Assembly (NCBI GenBank): GCA_018401955.1
Contig: JAGYJT010000005.1
Coordinates: 62,001-126,000, forward strand
Direction of reading: 5' to 3'
Length of the DNA stretch: 64,000 nt
Source of the DNA: Chitinophagales bacterium
GTDB lineage: Bacteria; Bacteroidota; Bacteroidia; Chitinophagales; CAIOSU01
Shown: positions 1 through 8,959 of the stretch, one piece after another
Layout: every line of letters begins with the position of its first letter
How positions within the stretch are numbered: position 1 is the stretch's first letter
The notes under the pieces: model-generated
Database searches by the model: none
Told to the model about the DNA's origin: nothing
Seen by the model: the letters and a program-made list of their open reading frames with translations, nothing else
Translations under genes and position numbers: made by a program

Positions 1-23
1 ACTATTTAAACCGTAATTACCCC

Positions 24-827
24 ATGAGTAAAGCAGACAGACTGGCCATTATTGGCGGCGGAAACTTAGGCATATCAATAGCTGAGGGTTTGCTTGCTGC
101 CCACTACATTCAACCATCCAACCTTATTATTACCAGGCGAAAAGTATCAGCTTTAGATACTTTAAAAGTGCAAGGGGTTATCACTTCCGCCGATAATGCC
201 GATGCGGTAAACAATGCCCGTATTGTGGTATTGGCCGTTAAGCCTAAGCAAGTAGCTGACGTACTTTCCCCCGTAAAGAATTTCTGGCAGCCGGGTCAAG
301 TTTTAGTTTCGGTGGTTACGGGAGTAACCATTACCGAGATACAAGCACTTGTTGGCCCGGGGGTAACCGTAATGCGTGCCATGCCCAATACGGCCATTGC
401 CATCCGCCAGTCGATGACCTGCATATCTGCCAAAGGAGCCTCAGAAACGGAGCAAAATGAGGTGTTGAATATTTTTAACCAATTGGGCAAAGCTGTAATA
501 ATTGATGAAGAGCTAATGGAGGCATCTACTGTGCTGGGGGCTTGCGGTATTGCTTATGCCCTGCGGTTTATAAGGGCGGCCACCCAAGGTGGCATTGAGA
601 TTGGCTTTGATAGCAACACTGCGTTAATGATTGCTTCTCAAACAGCCAAAGGGGCGGCGGCGCTATTGTTGGAAAACGGCCAGCACCCTGAGCGCGAAAT
701 TGATAAAGTAACCACCCCGCAAGGCTGTACCATAGTAGGGCTAAACGAAATGGAGCACAACGGCTTTAGTTCAGCGGTGGTAAAAGGAGTGATAGCCTCC
801 CATAAAAAAATTGCCAAGATACATTAA
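24..827 (+). CDS. proC: pyrroline-5-carboxylate reductase
   Basis: Reduces 1-pyrroline-5-carboxylate to L-proline with NAD(P)H, the last step of proline synthesis, in the cytoplasm. The 267-residue length is normal for the family. Visible landmarks are the Rossmann nucleotide loop GGGNLG (residues 11-16), the AVKPKQ strand end (71-76), MRAMPNTA (117-124), and the C-terminal dimerisation part with VTTPQGCTIVGLNEME (229-244). The usual GSGPAY segment reads GACGIAY (172-178), so the proline of that motif is replaced; this is a modest divergence. The ATG start puts the first beta strand directly at the N-terminus, as in other ProC proteins. It is one of only two intact genes in the first 8.4 kb. 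Only 14 bases separate it from the next gene, so co-transcription is possible. Confidence 0.95.
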   Translation: MSKADRLAIIGGGNLGISIAEGLLAAHYIQPSNLIITRRKVSALDTLKVQGVITSADNADAVNNARIVVLAVKPKQVADVLSPVKNFWQPGQVLVSVVTGVTITEIQALVGPGVTVMRAMPNTAIAIRQSMTCISAKGASETEQNEVLNIFNQLGKAVIIDEELMEASTVLGACGIAYALRFIRAATQGGIEIGFDSNTALMIASQTAKGAAALLLENGQHPEREIDKVTTPQGCTIVGLNEMEHNGFSSAVVKGVIASHKKIAKIH

Positions 828-841
828 CAAAAATTGGGCAC

Positions 842-3244
842 ATGAAACGCTTCCTTACCGTATTTGCCGTATTGTTTTTAGTAGCTATTGCAGTTCCTGG
901 GTATGCATCTTGCGGTTATCTGAGCTTAGTAAATTTAAGCGATGCAACAATAGATGAAGAGAAATTGTGCAAGGCCGCAAAGCATGTTTACGATGTATAT
1001 GGCATACAGACTATTGTGCATGTCGATAATTTTGAGGTTTCTAATAAAGATGGCTGGTTTACGCTGCTAGATGTAATTGAGACTTCTCTTGAAACGGCAG
1101 ATGGCCGGGTGGCACGAAATGTACAAGGTAATTATTATGATTTGGTATTGTTGCTTGAAGTAAATACAAAGGGGCCGTTTGCCTCTATCGCTTTTGGTGC
1201 CAATGTTACGGCAGTTGCTAACAGATGATCAATGGACGGCCTTTTCAAGTAAGTTTGAGGGCTCGCTAAAGCGTGGTGATAATAACCTTACAGCGCCATT
1301 GTTGGCGGTTTTGAGTGATTTGGAAGCAAATATGAAAACCCAGGTAACAATATTTCAGGGGGCGGCCTGGGTGTTGTTTATATAGTGGGTGGCCTGTTTC
1401 TGTTGATAATTTTGGTGATTATCGGTGCCATAGTAAGCAGTAGCAGGCGTGCTGCAAAGGCTGCCAAAAAAGCTGCGGAAGAGCGCAAAAAGCATGTGCA
1501 AGCGGTTTGGCTTGCTGTTAGCAACCTAGTAACTGCCAGCGATGCACTGCTGGGTGGCAATAGCAAAGAGGACAGCGAGCTGTACAAGCTTTGGATACTG
1601 TATTATGGCGACCGCCAACCAAAGCTACTGCAGGTCTCTAGCCTTATCAGCACGGCGCAGCAGGTTTATCACAAGGCGTTTGAAGCATTTGAAAGGCTCT
1701 CGCAGCAGTATAGCAGTGGCATTGAAACCATCAGCGATGCCGATTTGAAGCTTTTGGAACTGCTATACCTTTCGTTGCGCGGTAAAAATGCACTAAGCAC
1801 CGAGCAAATCAATGCATTGCTTGACCCGGTGCAGGTGCCTGATGAAGTTACCCCAGAGCAAACCGACTCAAAGCTTTTAAGCCAGATTAACCAAGTGCTG
1901 AAAGGCCTTAGCAGCGATAGTATATACAACACTCCAGTTAATAACGAAAGCAGCAAGAGCACCGATGCAGAAGGGGTATTGGGGTATATTGCTCAAGTAA
2001 AGGGGTATATTGCTGAGCTGGCTATAGCCGTTAATGGCATAAGTAAGTTGCAACAGCAGTTGGCGAAACAAAAGGAAGCGTTTTTGGATGATTTTATGCC
2101 CTTGGGCAGTATCGACCGTGCTGCAATGGAACAATACATTGCGAAAGCTGTAGTTAAAATAGCTGGTTACCAAGCAGCGCATTTGTATTTACAGGCCGAA
2201 GATTGGTTGCAAGGATTGAACCGATTGGTGGCTCCGCATTTTTGGAATGATACTATTGCCAAGGCTAATAGCCATATACAGCAAGCAGAATCCATTGCTT
2301 CGAGTGGCATTCGCTTTGGCGATGCCGAAGACCGGTTGGCGACCGTAAAAACCAGCACCCAAGAAGTAGCCAAAATAGTGGATGAGGTGGGTTTTCAATG
2401 CTGATACTGGAAGCAATTACACAGTTGGCTGAGGCGGCCCAACAGGCTTCTGAAATCATGACCGAACGAGCACGAATTAAGGCACAGTTTGAAACCGAAT
2501 GGAATGCGGTTAGCGATAAAATAAACTCGTTTGAAACAGCACTATCGCCAATGGTGGTGGAGCTGAATGCCGATATTGCGGAGTATGGCTACCAAGAACA
2601 GAGCGCAGTGCAAGAACCCTTAAACCGATTACCTAAACAAGAGGATAGCAAGCAAAAGCTGCAAAAGGCCAAGTTGCTGTTCGAGGCTCCGGAGCAGCGC
2701 TTTGAAGATGCTTGGAAGATATTGGTAGAAGTATCAAATGCCTATGATTTGACAAGTGTTATTGATGAGGCGCGATTGAAGTTCAAGGATGTTCTAGATA
2801 TGGAAGAGAGTTGCCGTGTGGACATTGTAGCCATCGAGAACAGGCTGGATGATTTAGATGATAAATACGAAAACTTTGTCCCGGTTAAAGATAAGCGGCG
2901 CGTTCGGCAGGTTATTTATGAGGTTAAGTCATTGCTGGGAGAAGAAGATATTTAGCGCTCGCAAGCATCTTGATAGCATTGATGGTGATATAGACGAGCT
3001 TGATAGGGAAGCGCGAGAGGCATATATGGAACAACAAAAGCGCGAAAGGCAATCAGACCAAAGGGGTACTTTTAGCCGTACCGGTTCGTTCGGCGGCGGT
3101 GGTTTCTCTGGGGGCAGCGGTGGCGGCGGCAGCCGAGGTTCATCAAGTGGTGGTGGTTATTCAGGTGGCGGCCGGTCATCGGGCGGTGGTTTCTCAGGTG
3201 GTGGTCGGTCTGGTGGTGGCCACAGCGGCGGTGGTAGGCGATGA
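842..3244 (+). pseudogene. frameshifted TPM-domain-like membrane protein with Gly-rich tail
   Basis: Reads as one protein broken by four single-base shifts. Order: signal peptide (about residues 1-22), a TPM-like alpha/beta domain (842 to about 1380), a transmembrane helix followed by a basic, alanine- and lysine-rich helix (about 1385-1500), a long helical region (to about 3060), and a C-terminal tail of Gly/Ser/Arg repeats (3090-3241) like the glycine tails of YgcG-type TPM proteins. The frame changes at about 1206 (one extra base), 1360 (one missing, next to GGGG), 2393 (one missing, next to TTTT) and 2957 (one extra, in TTT). Correcting each restores continuous, sensible protein with no other stops. 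The molecular role is unknown; TPM proteins are often membrane-associated and several are linked to photosystem or envelope maintenance. Whether this is a real pseudogene or sequence error is discussed in the findings; error is favoured. Confidence 0.7.
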
Positions 3245-3282
3245 TTGGTCATTGGTCGATGGTCCATGGTCCATGGTCACTG
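3242..3282. repeat. GTCCATGG-type low-complexity repeat, copy 1
   Basis: Tandem GGTC(C)ATGGTC units directly after the stop of the Gly-tailed gene. The same core occurs at four other intergenic sites in the window (6716, 33021, 53284, 54564). Confidence 0.7.
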
Positions 3283-3298
3283 ACAACTGCAAAACAGA

Positions 3299-3600
3299 GT
3301 TTTGTCGTCAGGAATCGTTATTTGATGGGTGCTGGTGATTCGTGTAACCACCCCCGACCCCTCCTTTTCCTAACGCGCAAAATGGCCATTCGAAGGAGGG
3401 GAGGTGCCAACTTCTTAGCTTACAATTTTACTTTTCTAGTTACTAGTCACTAGCAACTGGCAACTCTGTTTTGTCGTGCAGGAAGTGATATTCCATGCGG
3501 CTTTGTGGATTGGTTAATCAGTTGATTGGTTATTGGTTAATTGGTTTTTGCCATCGACTGCGAAGCACCGTTTTATCGTCCAAGAATCGTTATTTCATGC
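3299..3600. repeat. three diverged copies of a 30-bp repeat
   Basis: Copies at 3299-3328, 3468-3498 and 3570-3600 share the pattern GTTTTGTCGT-CAGGAA-CGTTATTT-CATG with scattered changes. Copies 1 and 2 are also preceded by similar sequence (GTCACT-RCAACTG). An inverted repeat, CCCCTCCTT (3358-3366) and AAGGAGGGG (3393-3401), lies between copies 1 and 2. A stretch at 3510-3547 (GGTTATTGGTTAATTGG) resembles the heptamer array at 8737. No gene is seen in 3245-3692. Confidence 0.6.
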
Positions 3601-3630
3601 TGGTTCTAAGGTCATTTTTTCAATGCCCTC

Positions 3631-3661
3631 TTGCAAATTAACGGATTGTTGTTTACCTTCG
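3631..3661 (+). promoter_or_regulatory. probable promoter of the ArsR/SdpR-like gene
   Basis: TTG at 3631-3633, a 20-base spacer, then TACCTTCG at 3654-3661. This matches the Bacteroidota sigma-A pattern TTG-N(17-23)-TAnnTTTG with one mismatch. The predicted transcript start would fall at the edge of the palindrome at 3670-3685. Confidence 0.5.
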
Positions 3662-3669
3662 TTAAATAA

Positions 3670-3685
3670 TTAGATAATTATCTAA
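3670..3685. promoter_or_regulatory. perfect 16-bp palindrome, probable ArsR/SdpR operator
   Basis: TTAGATAATTATCTAA is identical to its own reverse complement. It sits between the likely -7 element and the ATG at 3693, where a bound dimeric winged-helix repressor would block transcription. ArsR-family proteins bind dyad operators of this size, and SdpR-type members repress their own operon. Confidence 0.65.
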
Positions 3686-3692
3686 ATGCCTA

Positions 3693-3958
3693 ATGAAGAA
3701 CTTTTTTAAAGCACTTGACGACCCAACCAGACGGAAGATTCTCGAAATGCTTCGTGAGCGAGATATGACCGCTGGCGAAATAGCCGATGCTTTCAACATC
3801 AGCAAACCAAGTATTTCATTCCCCTCGATTTATTGAAGCAAGCCGATTTGGTACTTGCCGAAAAACAGGGCCAGTTTGTAACCTACTCGCTCAACACCAC
3901 CGTATTTGATGAGGTAATCGGTTGGATGCTTGCATTGAAAAACACTAAAAACAAATAG
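3693..3958 (+). pseudogene. ArsR-family (SdpR-like) autorepressor, one-base frameshift
   Basis: Small winged-helix repressor of about 88 residues once the frame is restored. The N-terminus (ALDDPTRRKILEMLRE, then MTAGEIADAFNISKPSIS) is a clear ArsR-type helix-turn-helix. The frame breaks at about 3823-3828, where SIS should continue into the usual HHLDLLKQADLV; one base is missing. Reading then resumes in the next frame (DLLKQADLVLAEKQGQ, VTYSLNTTVFDEV) to the stop at 3958. The open stretch is too short in either frame to be noticed by length alone. It lacks obvious metal-binding cysteines, fitting the SdpR group instead of metal sensors. The SdpI-like gene starts 2 bases after its stop, the classic sdpR-sdpI arrangement. 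Confidence 0.72.
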
Positions 3959-3960
3959 CC

Positions 3961-4618
3961 ATGAACAACAAGATTTTCTATCCATTAATCAGCCTTTTGC
4001 TCATAGCTCCATTCGTTTTAATAGCCTATTACTGGAGCGTAATACCTGATACGGTGCCCATCCATTACAACATCAATATGGAACCAGATAGATGGGGCAG
4101 TAAAGCAGTGGGCCTGTTTTTATTGCCTAGTATTAGTTTGTTTACGGTATTGTTGCTGCTTTTTGTGCCCAAAATAGACCCGAAGGGCAACTTAGAAAAG
4201 CACATAAATGTATACCGAAGCATAGTTTTGGCTACCACTTTGTTTCTTACTGGGTTGTTTGCAATGCAATTGTTTCAATATGTGGGCTACGATATCCCTT
4301 TGGATTTTATTCCCTTGGCGGTTGTTACTCTTATGGCATTTATCAGGCAATGTTATGCTCAAGGTTAAGCCCAATTATTTCCTCGGCATCCGCACACCGT
4401 GGACGTTGGAGAATGATGAAGTATGGCGCCGCACCCATAGGGTAGGGGGCTATTTATGGGTATTTGCATCTATTGCCATGTTGCCCATAATACTGCTTAC
4501 CCCAACAGCGGTTTATTTTAAAATATTTCTAGCCTACATAGCCATTATAACTGTAGTGCCCATCGGTTATTCTCTATACGTGCATCAACAGTTGAAAAAT
4601 ACTAACATAATTCTTTAG
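3961..4618 (+). pseudogene. SdpI-family (DUF1648) membrane protein, one-base frameshift
   Basis: Polytopic inner-membrane protein related to SdpI, which in Bacillus gives immunity to the SdpC toxin and also sequesters SdpR at the membrane. The DUF1648 signature is visible near the N-terminus (WSVIPDTVPIHYN, residues about 25-37), followed by several hydrophobic helices. The frame changes at about 4345, where one extra A interrupts the expected FIGNVMLKVKPNYFLGIRTPW; downstream the SdpI C-terminal signature (RTPWTLENDEVWRRTHRVGG) is intact. Corrected length is about 218 residues, normal for the family. No SdpC-like toxin gene is visible nearby, so the pair may serve signalling or general toxin resistance. 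Confidence 0.75.
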
Positions 4619-4626
4619 TATCTTTG
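4592..4626 (+). promoter_or_regulatory. probable promoter of the scramblase-like gene
   Basis: TATCTTTG at 4619-4626 is a perfect TAnnTTTG -7 element, with TTG at 4592-4594 upstream (24-base spacer, slightly long). It overlaps the end of the SdpI-like gene and lies 25 bases before the next ATG. Confidence 0.5.
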
Positions 4627-4650
4627 GGTACAACTTAAAATCAACCAACA

Positions 4651-5238
4651 ATGCACCCAATACTCAACAAAAACCTATTTTTCGTTAAGGAGCAAGTAGG
4701 TATGTTCAAAGCCTCGAACAACTACGATATTTTTGACCCAGAAACGCGTGAGCAATTGCTTACTTGTAGGGAACCTAAACTGGGCATTTTTGCCAAGATA
4801 TTCCGATTTACGGACTATAAGCGCATGACACCGTTTCATATAGAGGTGCGCACCACCAGTGGCGATTTGGTTTTGGAGGTAAAGCGAGGTACCACCTTTT
4901 TGTTATCTAAAGTGGATGTGTTGGATGAAAACGGCAGGGTAGTAGGCCGTTTCAAGCAGAAGTTTTTTTCGCTAGGTGGTAAGTTTGATGTGTTTGATGC
5001 CAATGATAAAGTACTATGTACTTTGAAAGGTAAATGGACTGGCTGGGACTTTAAATTTGTACGCGACAACTTGGAGTTTGCCTACGTAACCAAAGAGTGG
5101 GCAGGCTTGGGCAAAGAAATGTTTACATCAGCAGATAACTATGTTTTGGGTATTGATGAAAAGGTGCCTGCCGATAACGACTTGCGCGTATTGATAATGG
5201 CTGCGGTAATGTGCATCGACATGGTGTTAAAAGAGTAA
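4651..5238 (+). CDS. phospholipid scramblase-related / LURP-one-like protein
   Basis: A 195-residue soluble protein with the tubby-like scramblase/LOR beta-barrel pattern: alternating beta strands with D-x-x-G turns, such as VLDENGRVVGRFKQKFF (about 90-106), GGKFDVFDANDKVLCTLKGK (109-128) and WDFKFV (132-137). The C-terminal end is hydrophobic (LIMAAVMCIDMVL), as in the buried C-terminal helix of this fold. Biochemical function in bacteria is not established; family members may bind lipids or membranes. The ATG at 4651 follows a good promoter. A later in-frame ATG at 4702 (MFKASNNYDIF) could also be used. It has no frameshift, unlike its neighbours. Confidence 0.75.
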   Translation: MHPILNKNLFFVKEQVGMFKASNNYDIFDPETREQLLTCREPKLGIFAKIFRFTDYKRMTPFHIEVRTTSGDLVLEVKRGTTFLLSKVDVLDENGRVVGRFKQKFFSLGGKFDVFDANDKVLCTLKGKWTGWDFKFVRDNLEFAYVTKEWAGLGKEMFTSADNYVLGIDEKVPADNDLRVLIMAAVMCIDMVLKE

Positions 5239-5273
5239 ATGTTTTTCGTTTATTTGCTTAATAATCTGGTTTT

Positions 5274-6714
5274 ATGAGTGAGGTAGGTGAAACGCAGGTG
5301 CCGAAAAACGGTGGTTCAGCACCCAAAAAAGAGGGTAATAGGCTTTGGAGGCAATTTAGGATTTTCTTAATTCGCACCTTTGGCATACGCGAAGGTATTG
5401 ATAAAGAAGCCGCAATTGAAGCCATAAAAAAGGATATAGCCTTTAGGGGCCATGCCGTTTGGATTTTGGTGGCATCTATCTTTATCGCTTCCATTGGCCT
5501 TAACGTTAACTCTGCAGCGGTTGTAATTGGTGCCATGCTTATTTCGCCCCTTATGGGTCCTATTCTGGGCCTTGGTTTATCCATCGGCACCAACGATTTC
5601 GAGACCTTAATCAAGTCGCTCAAAAACTTGGGCATAGCGGTACTGGCCAGCCTTATTACCTCTACCATATACTTTAGCTTTACCCCGTTTAAAGAAGCGC
5701 AGAGTGAGCTATTGGCCCGCACTATGCCCACTACCATGGATGTGTTGGTGGCTTTTTTTGGTGGGTTGGCTGGTATTATTGCCGCAGCTCGAAAAGAAAA
5801 AAACAATGTAATACCAGGTGTAGCCATCGCTACGGCGCTTATGCCGCCCCTGTGTACCGCTGGTTATGGCCTAGCTACTTGGCAGCTCAGTTATTTCTTT
5901 GGGGCATTTTACTTGTTTATGATTAATTCGGTCTTTATAGGGTTATCAACGTTTTTGGTAGTGCGCTACCTTCGTTTCCCAATGAGCCCGTTGGGTTGAT
6001 AAGGCTAAAGAGAAACGGTATCGCATATACTTATACCTTGCCGTAATTCTTACCGTTTTGCCAAGTACTTATCTAACTTATCAAATTTTTCAAGAGTCAA
6101 GCTACAAGATAAAAGAGAATACCTTTTTGGCCAATGCGCAATTGTTTTTGGATGAAAGCTACAATATTGAAGGGTCGGATATTGTGAGCTCTAAGTTTAT
6201 ATTTAACGATACGGCCAATAGGATTGAGCTGTTTGTATTGGGTAAAGAAGTATCGTCAGAAGATTTGAGCATACTCAATGCCGAATTGGCTAATTACAAT
6301 TTGAAAAACACCCGAATTAGAATACTTCAAGAACGCGATGTGGATGATAATGTATCGGGTGCAGAGCTGATATCTCAGCTAGAAAACTCATACAAACGCA
6401 ATGAGGAAATTGCCCAAACCAAAGACCAAGAGATAAAACAACTAAGGCAGCAACTAGAAATGCTAAACAAGTATGCTATTGATGTGCCCCAGTTTAGAGA
6501 TGAGTTGACCGTACAATATCCAGAGATTAACCGATTTGCCTTTGCCAGTGCCTACGAGGCCGATAAAACCGGCAAGCTGGACACCATACCTACCTTTTGG
6601 GTAAATTGGGATGATAAGGCCAAAGAGAAGCAGATTGAAGAGCGCGAGGTGCAACTGCACCAGTGGCTTAAGGTGAAGTTTAGGATGGATACGGTGCGAG
6701 TGATGCGATATTGA
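5274..6714 (+). pseudogene. DUF389 membrane protein, one-base frameshift
   Basis: DUF389-family integral membrane protein, about 480 residues if corrected. The first part contains the family core: [20 protein letters not shown] (about 82-101) and the segment [20 protein letters not shown] (about 182-201) between membrane helices. The frame breaks at about 5993-5995, in GGG before TTGATAAGG; removing one G joins SPL to [10 protein letters not shown] and continues through another membrane helix (LAVILTVLPSTYL) into a soluble C-terminal domain with a coiled coil (about 6385-6470). The transported substrate is unknown. The open reading continues to 6714 with no other lesions, which argues for a recent or artefactual shift. 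Confidence 0.75.
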
Positions 6715-6715
6715 A

Positions 6716-6738
6716 TTGGTCCATGGTCCACAGTAAAT
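6716..6738. repeat. GTCCATGG-type repeat, copy 2
   Basis: TTGGTCCATGGTCCACAG just after the DUF389 stop; the same core as copy 1. Confidence 0.6.
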
Positions 6739-6744
6739 GGTAAA

Positions 6745-6819
6745 AAGCATTTGACAAAAGATGCTTGTGCATATTCCCCAACGGGGATATATAATAATAG
6801 CATAGGGCATCGCCCTATG
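6745..6819. repeat. three consecutive hairpins upstream of DUF1572
   Basis: Hairpin 1: AAGCAT (6745-6750) with ATGCTT (6761-6766). Hairpin 2: CCCC (6776-6779) with GGGG (6783-6786). Hairpin 3: CATAGGGC (6801-6808), loop ATC, GCCCTATG (6812-6819), a perfect 8-bp stem. All lie in the 130-base gap and would be in the 5' leader of the next gene. None is followed by a T run, so they are not obvious terminators. They may be REP-like repeats or a structured leader. Confidence 0.5.
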
Positions 6820-6844
6820 TACGTTTGTGATAACAAAGTACTTT

Positions 6845-7310
6845 ATGCTTTTAGAAATACAAAAACAGTTGTTTGCTCGCGATTTGGCAAAGCTGGTTGA
6901 AGAAATAGAACATTACCCTACCAATGAGTCGCTGTGGGTGGTAAAAGATGGCATCAGCAACTCAGGCGGCAACTTGGTGCTGCACCTGTGTGGCAACCTC
7001 AACCATTTTATTGGCGCGCAATTGGGTGAGACTGGCTATGTGCGCCAGCGCGACCGAGAGTTTAGCGATACCGGATTGAGCAAAGAAGACCTAATAGGCA
7101 AAGTGAGGTTTACGGCCAACATGGTTGCCGAAAGCTTGGATAAATTAGATGAAAAAGACCTAGCTAAAACCTACCCAATAGAAGTAATGGGCAAAGAGTG
7201 GCCCAACAGGCTTCTTCCTATCGCACCTGGTTACACACTTAAGCTACCACCTAGGCCAAATAAATTATCATAGGCGGCTGCTTGCTCAATTTGGAAATGA
7301 GATAGTTTGA
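6845..7310 (+). pseudogene. DUF1572 (DinB-superfamily) protein, one-base frameshift
   Basis: DinB-like four-helix-bundle protein. N-terminal LFARDLAKLVEEIEHYP and WVVKDGISNSGGNLVLHLCGNLNHFIG (about residues 10-55) hold the first metal-ligand histidine region. The frame breaks at about 7203-7206 in CCCAACAGG: dropping one base gives the expected TGFFLSHLVTHLSYHLGQINYHRRLL, which carries the second histidine cluster and runs to a stop at 7310. Without correction the protein ends at 7273 with a nonsense tail. DUF1572 members may act as thiol-dependent or metal-dependent enzymes, but the reaction is unknown. I prefer the ATG at 6845 to the upstream GTG at 6827. Confidence 0.72.
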
Positions 7311-7394
7311 AAATTTGAAAATGAAATTTGCTTTCAAATTTTATACTTTTAACTATTTCCAAATTGGCACATTCCCAAATTTTCAAATTGTACC

Positions 7395-8413
7395 ATGTTA
7401 GATTGTAAGACCCTTGAAGAACTGGTGAACATTGATTCGCCTAGCGGATACACCGAAGAAGCCAGCGTATATATTTACGACCTATTGAAAGGCTACGGCT
7501 GGAAACCAGAGTTTACCAACAAAGGAGCAGTGCGCTGTGCCTTGGGCAATGCCCCACAACTGGTTATTGCTGCGCATGTGGATACGCTTGGCGGCATAGT
7601 TACCGGCATTAAGAGCGACGGCACTTTAAGCATGTCGCCCATTGGTGGGCCGTCGCTTAATGCATATGAGGGCAGCTACTTGCGGGTATGTACCATGGAT
7701 GGAAAACACTACAATGGCACTTTGTTGCTAAACAACCCAGCTACACACGTAAACAAAGAGTTGGGCAACACCAAGCGCGAGATAGCAACCATGCATGTGC
7801 GCTTGGATGAGGTGGTGACGAGCAAAACCGAAACTGAGGCACTAGGCATCCGTGTGGGCGATTTTATTTGCTTCGAAACACATTATACTGAATATAAGAG
7901 CGGCTTTATAAAATCCAAGTTTATGGATAACAAGGCGGGTTGTTTGGTGTTGTTTGAGCTGGCGCGTATTGCTCAAGAGAAAGGTTGGAACGTACCCGTG
8001 GAGCTATACTTTAGCAACTACGAAGAAGTAGGCCACGGCGGCACGGGCGGCTACGCCGAAACCGCCGACGAAATGCTGGTGATAGATATGGGCGTGGTTG
8101 GCGATGGTTGTGAAGGCAAAGAGACCCATTGCTCTATTTGTGCCAAGACTCTAGTGGCCCATATGATTATGGTTTCCGTAAAAAGCTGGTGCAATTGGCC
8201 GAGGCCAACGAAATACCTTACAAACTGGATGTATACCCATACTATGGCTCTGATGGCTCGGCGGCATTGCGTGCCGGCAAAGACTTGCGTATAGGGCTCA
8301 TAGGCCCAGGCGTGAGCGCCAGCCACGGCGTAGAGCGCACCCACAAGCAAGGCATACAAGCTACTATTGATTTGTGTTTGGCGTATATTGAGGATCGGTT
8401 TTTGAATGATTAA
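7395..8413 (+). pseudogene. M42-family metallo-aminopeptidase, one-base frameshift
   Basis: Cytoplasmic dinuclear metal aminopeptidase of the M42 (glutamyl aminopeptidase/endoglucanase-like) family. Visible: IDSPSGYTEE (13-22), the first metal site HVD (61-63), SKFMDNKAGC with the bridging Asp (about 176-184), and the catalytic EEVGHGG segment (about 210-216), followed by a metal Asp in MLVIDMG. The frame breaks at about 8147: restoring a missing G in AAG-AC turns CAK into CAKDSSGPYDYGF and joins the C-terminal part, including GSDGSAALRAG and the final metal His in GVSASHGVERTH. Corrected length is about 340 residues, normal for M42. No other lesion is present. Confidence 0.82.
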
Positions 8414-8736
8414 GTAAGCTTACAAATACTGCATCAGTGCGAAAAATGGCTTTGGGCTTTTCGTGAAAAGGTGTTTTATAGCAACTTTCTCACTGCTTTT
8501 GCAGTAATCCCCTGAGTAGATGCTTAAATGGTAAAGTATTACCACCCCTTCGGATATTCCCACCCGCATGACCGAGACTGCTGATTTTGTCCTTTAGCGA
8601 TTAAAAATCCGCTTTGGCGTACTCCCTTAAGTGAGCGCATGTAAATTTTATGGACTTGATTATCAAGGTTTAGCAACTTTAGTATAAAATTATTTTAAGT
8701 ATTGCTTGCTAAAAATAAAATCAGCTTATAACTTTG
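8414..8736. other. intergenic region without a recognisable gene
   Basis: About 320 bases following the M42 peptidase. A 53-codon open stretch exists on the minus strand (8409-8569) but has no recognisable motif or start context. I see no RNA gene or mobile element here. Confidence 0.4.
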
Positions 8737-8841
8737 TTATTGGTTATTGGTTATTGGTTATTGGTTATTGGTTATTGGTTATTGGTTATTGGTTATTGGT
8801 TATCGGTTATCGGTTATTGGTTACTGGTTACTGGTTATTGG
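8737..8841. repeat. tandem heptamer array, exactly 15 units
   Basis: Unit TTATTGG. Nine perfect copies (8737-8799), two TTATCGG, one TTATTGG, two TTACTGG, one TTATTGG. The variants sit only at one end, the pattern expected when a repeat expands from the other end by slippage. The unit length of 7 is not a multiple of 3, so copy number would shift any frame crossing it; open frames spanning it are not genes. Confidence 0.9.
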
Positions 8842-8855
8842 TTAATCAGTTATCT

Positions 8856-8950
8856 GTCATTTCTCATTTCTCATTTGTCATTTATCATCTATCATTTATC
8901 ATCTCTCATCTCACATTAATTTTCTCTCATTTCCTATTTCAAATTTCATA
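8856..8950. repeat. TCATTT/TCATC degenerate repeat tract
   Basis: Repeated TCATTTC, TCATTTG, TCATTTA and TCATCT units form a pyrimidine-rich tract directly between the heptamer array and the ATG at 8960. The complementary sequence type (GAGATGA, GAAATGA) reappears at 12431-12478. Confidence 0.65.
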
Positions 8951-8959
8951 TTTATACCT

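Noticed and set aside
8409-8569. Minus-strand 53-codon open frame after the M42 gene
   Set aside because: No motif, no promoter, low plausibility; overlaps the end of the M42 gene by a few bases and is probably chance.
8737-8841. CRISPR-like array
   Set aside because: Units are 7 bases with no spacers and no cas gene in the window.
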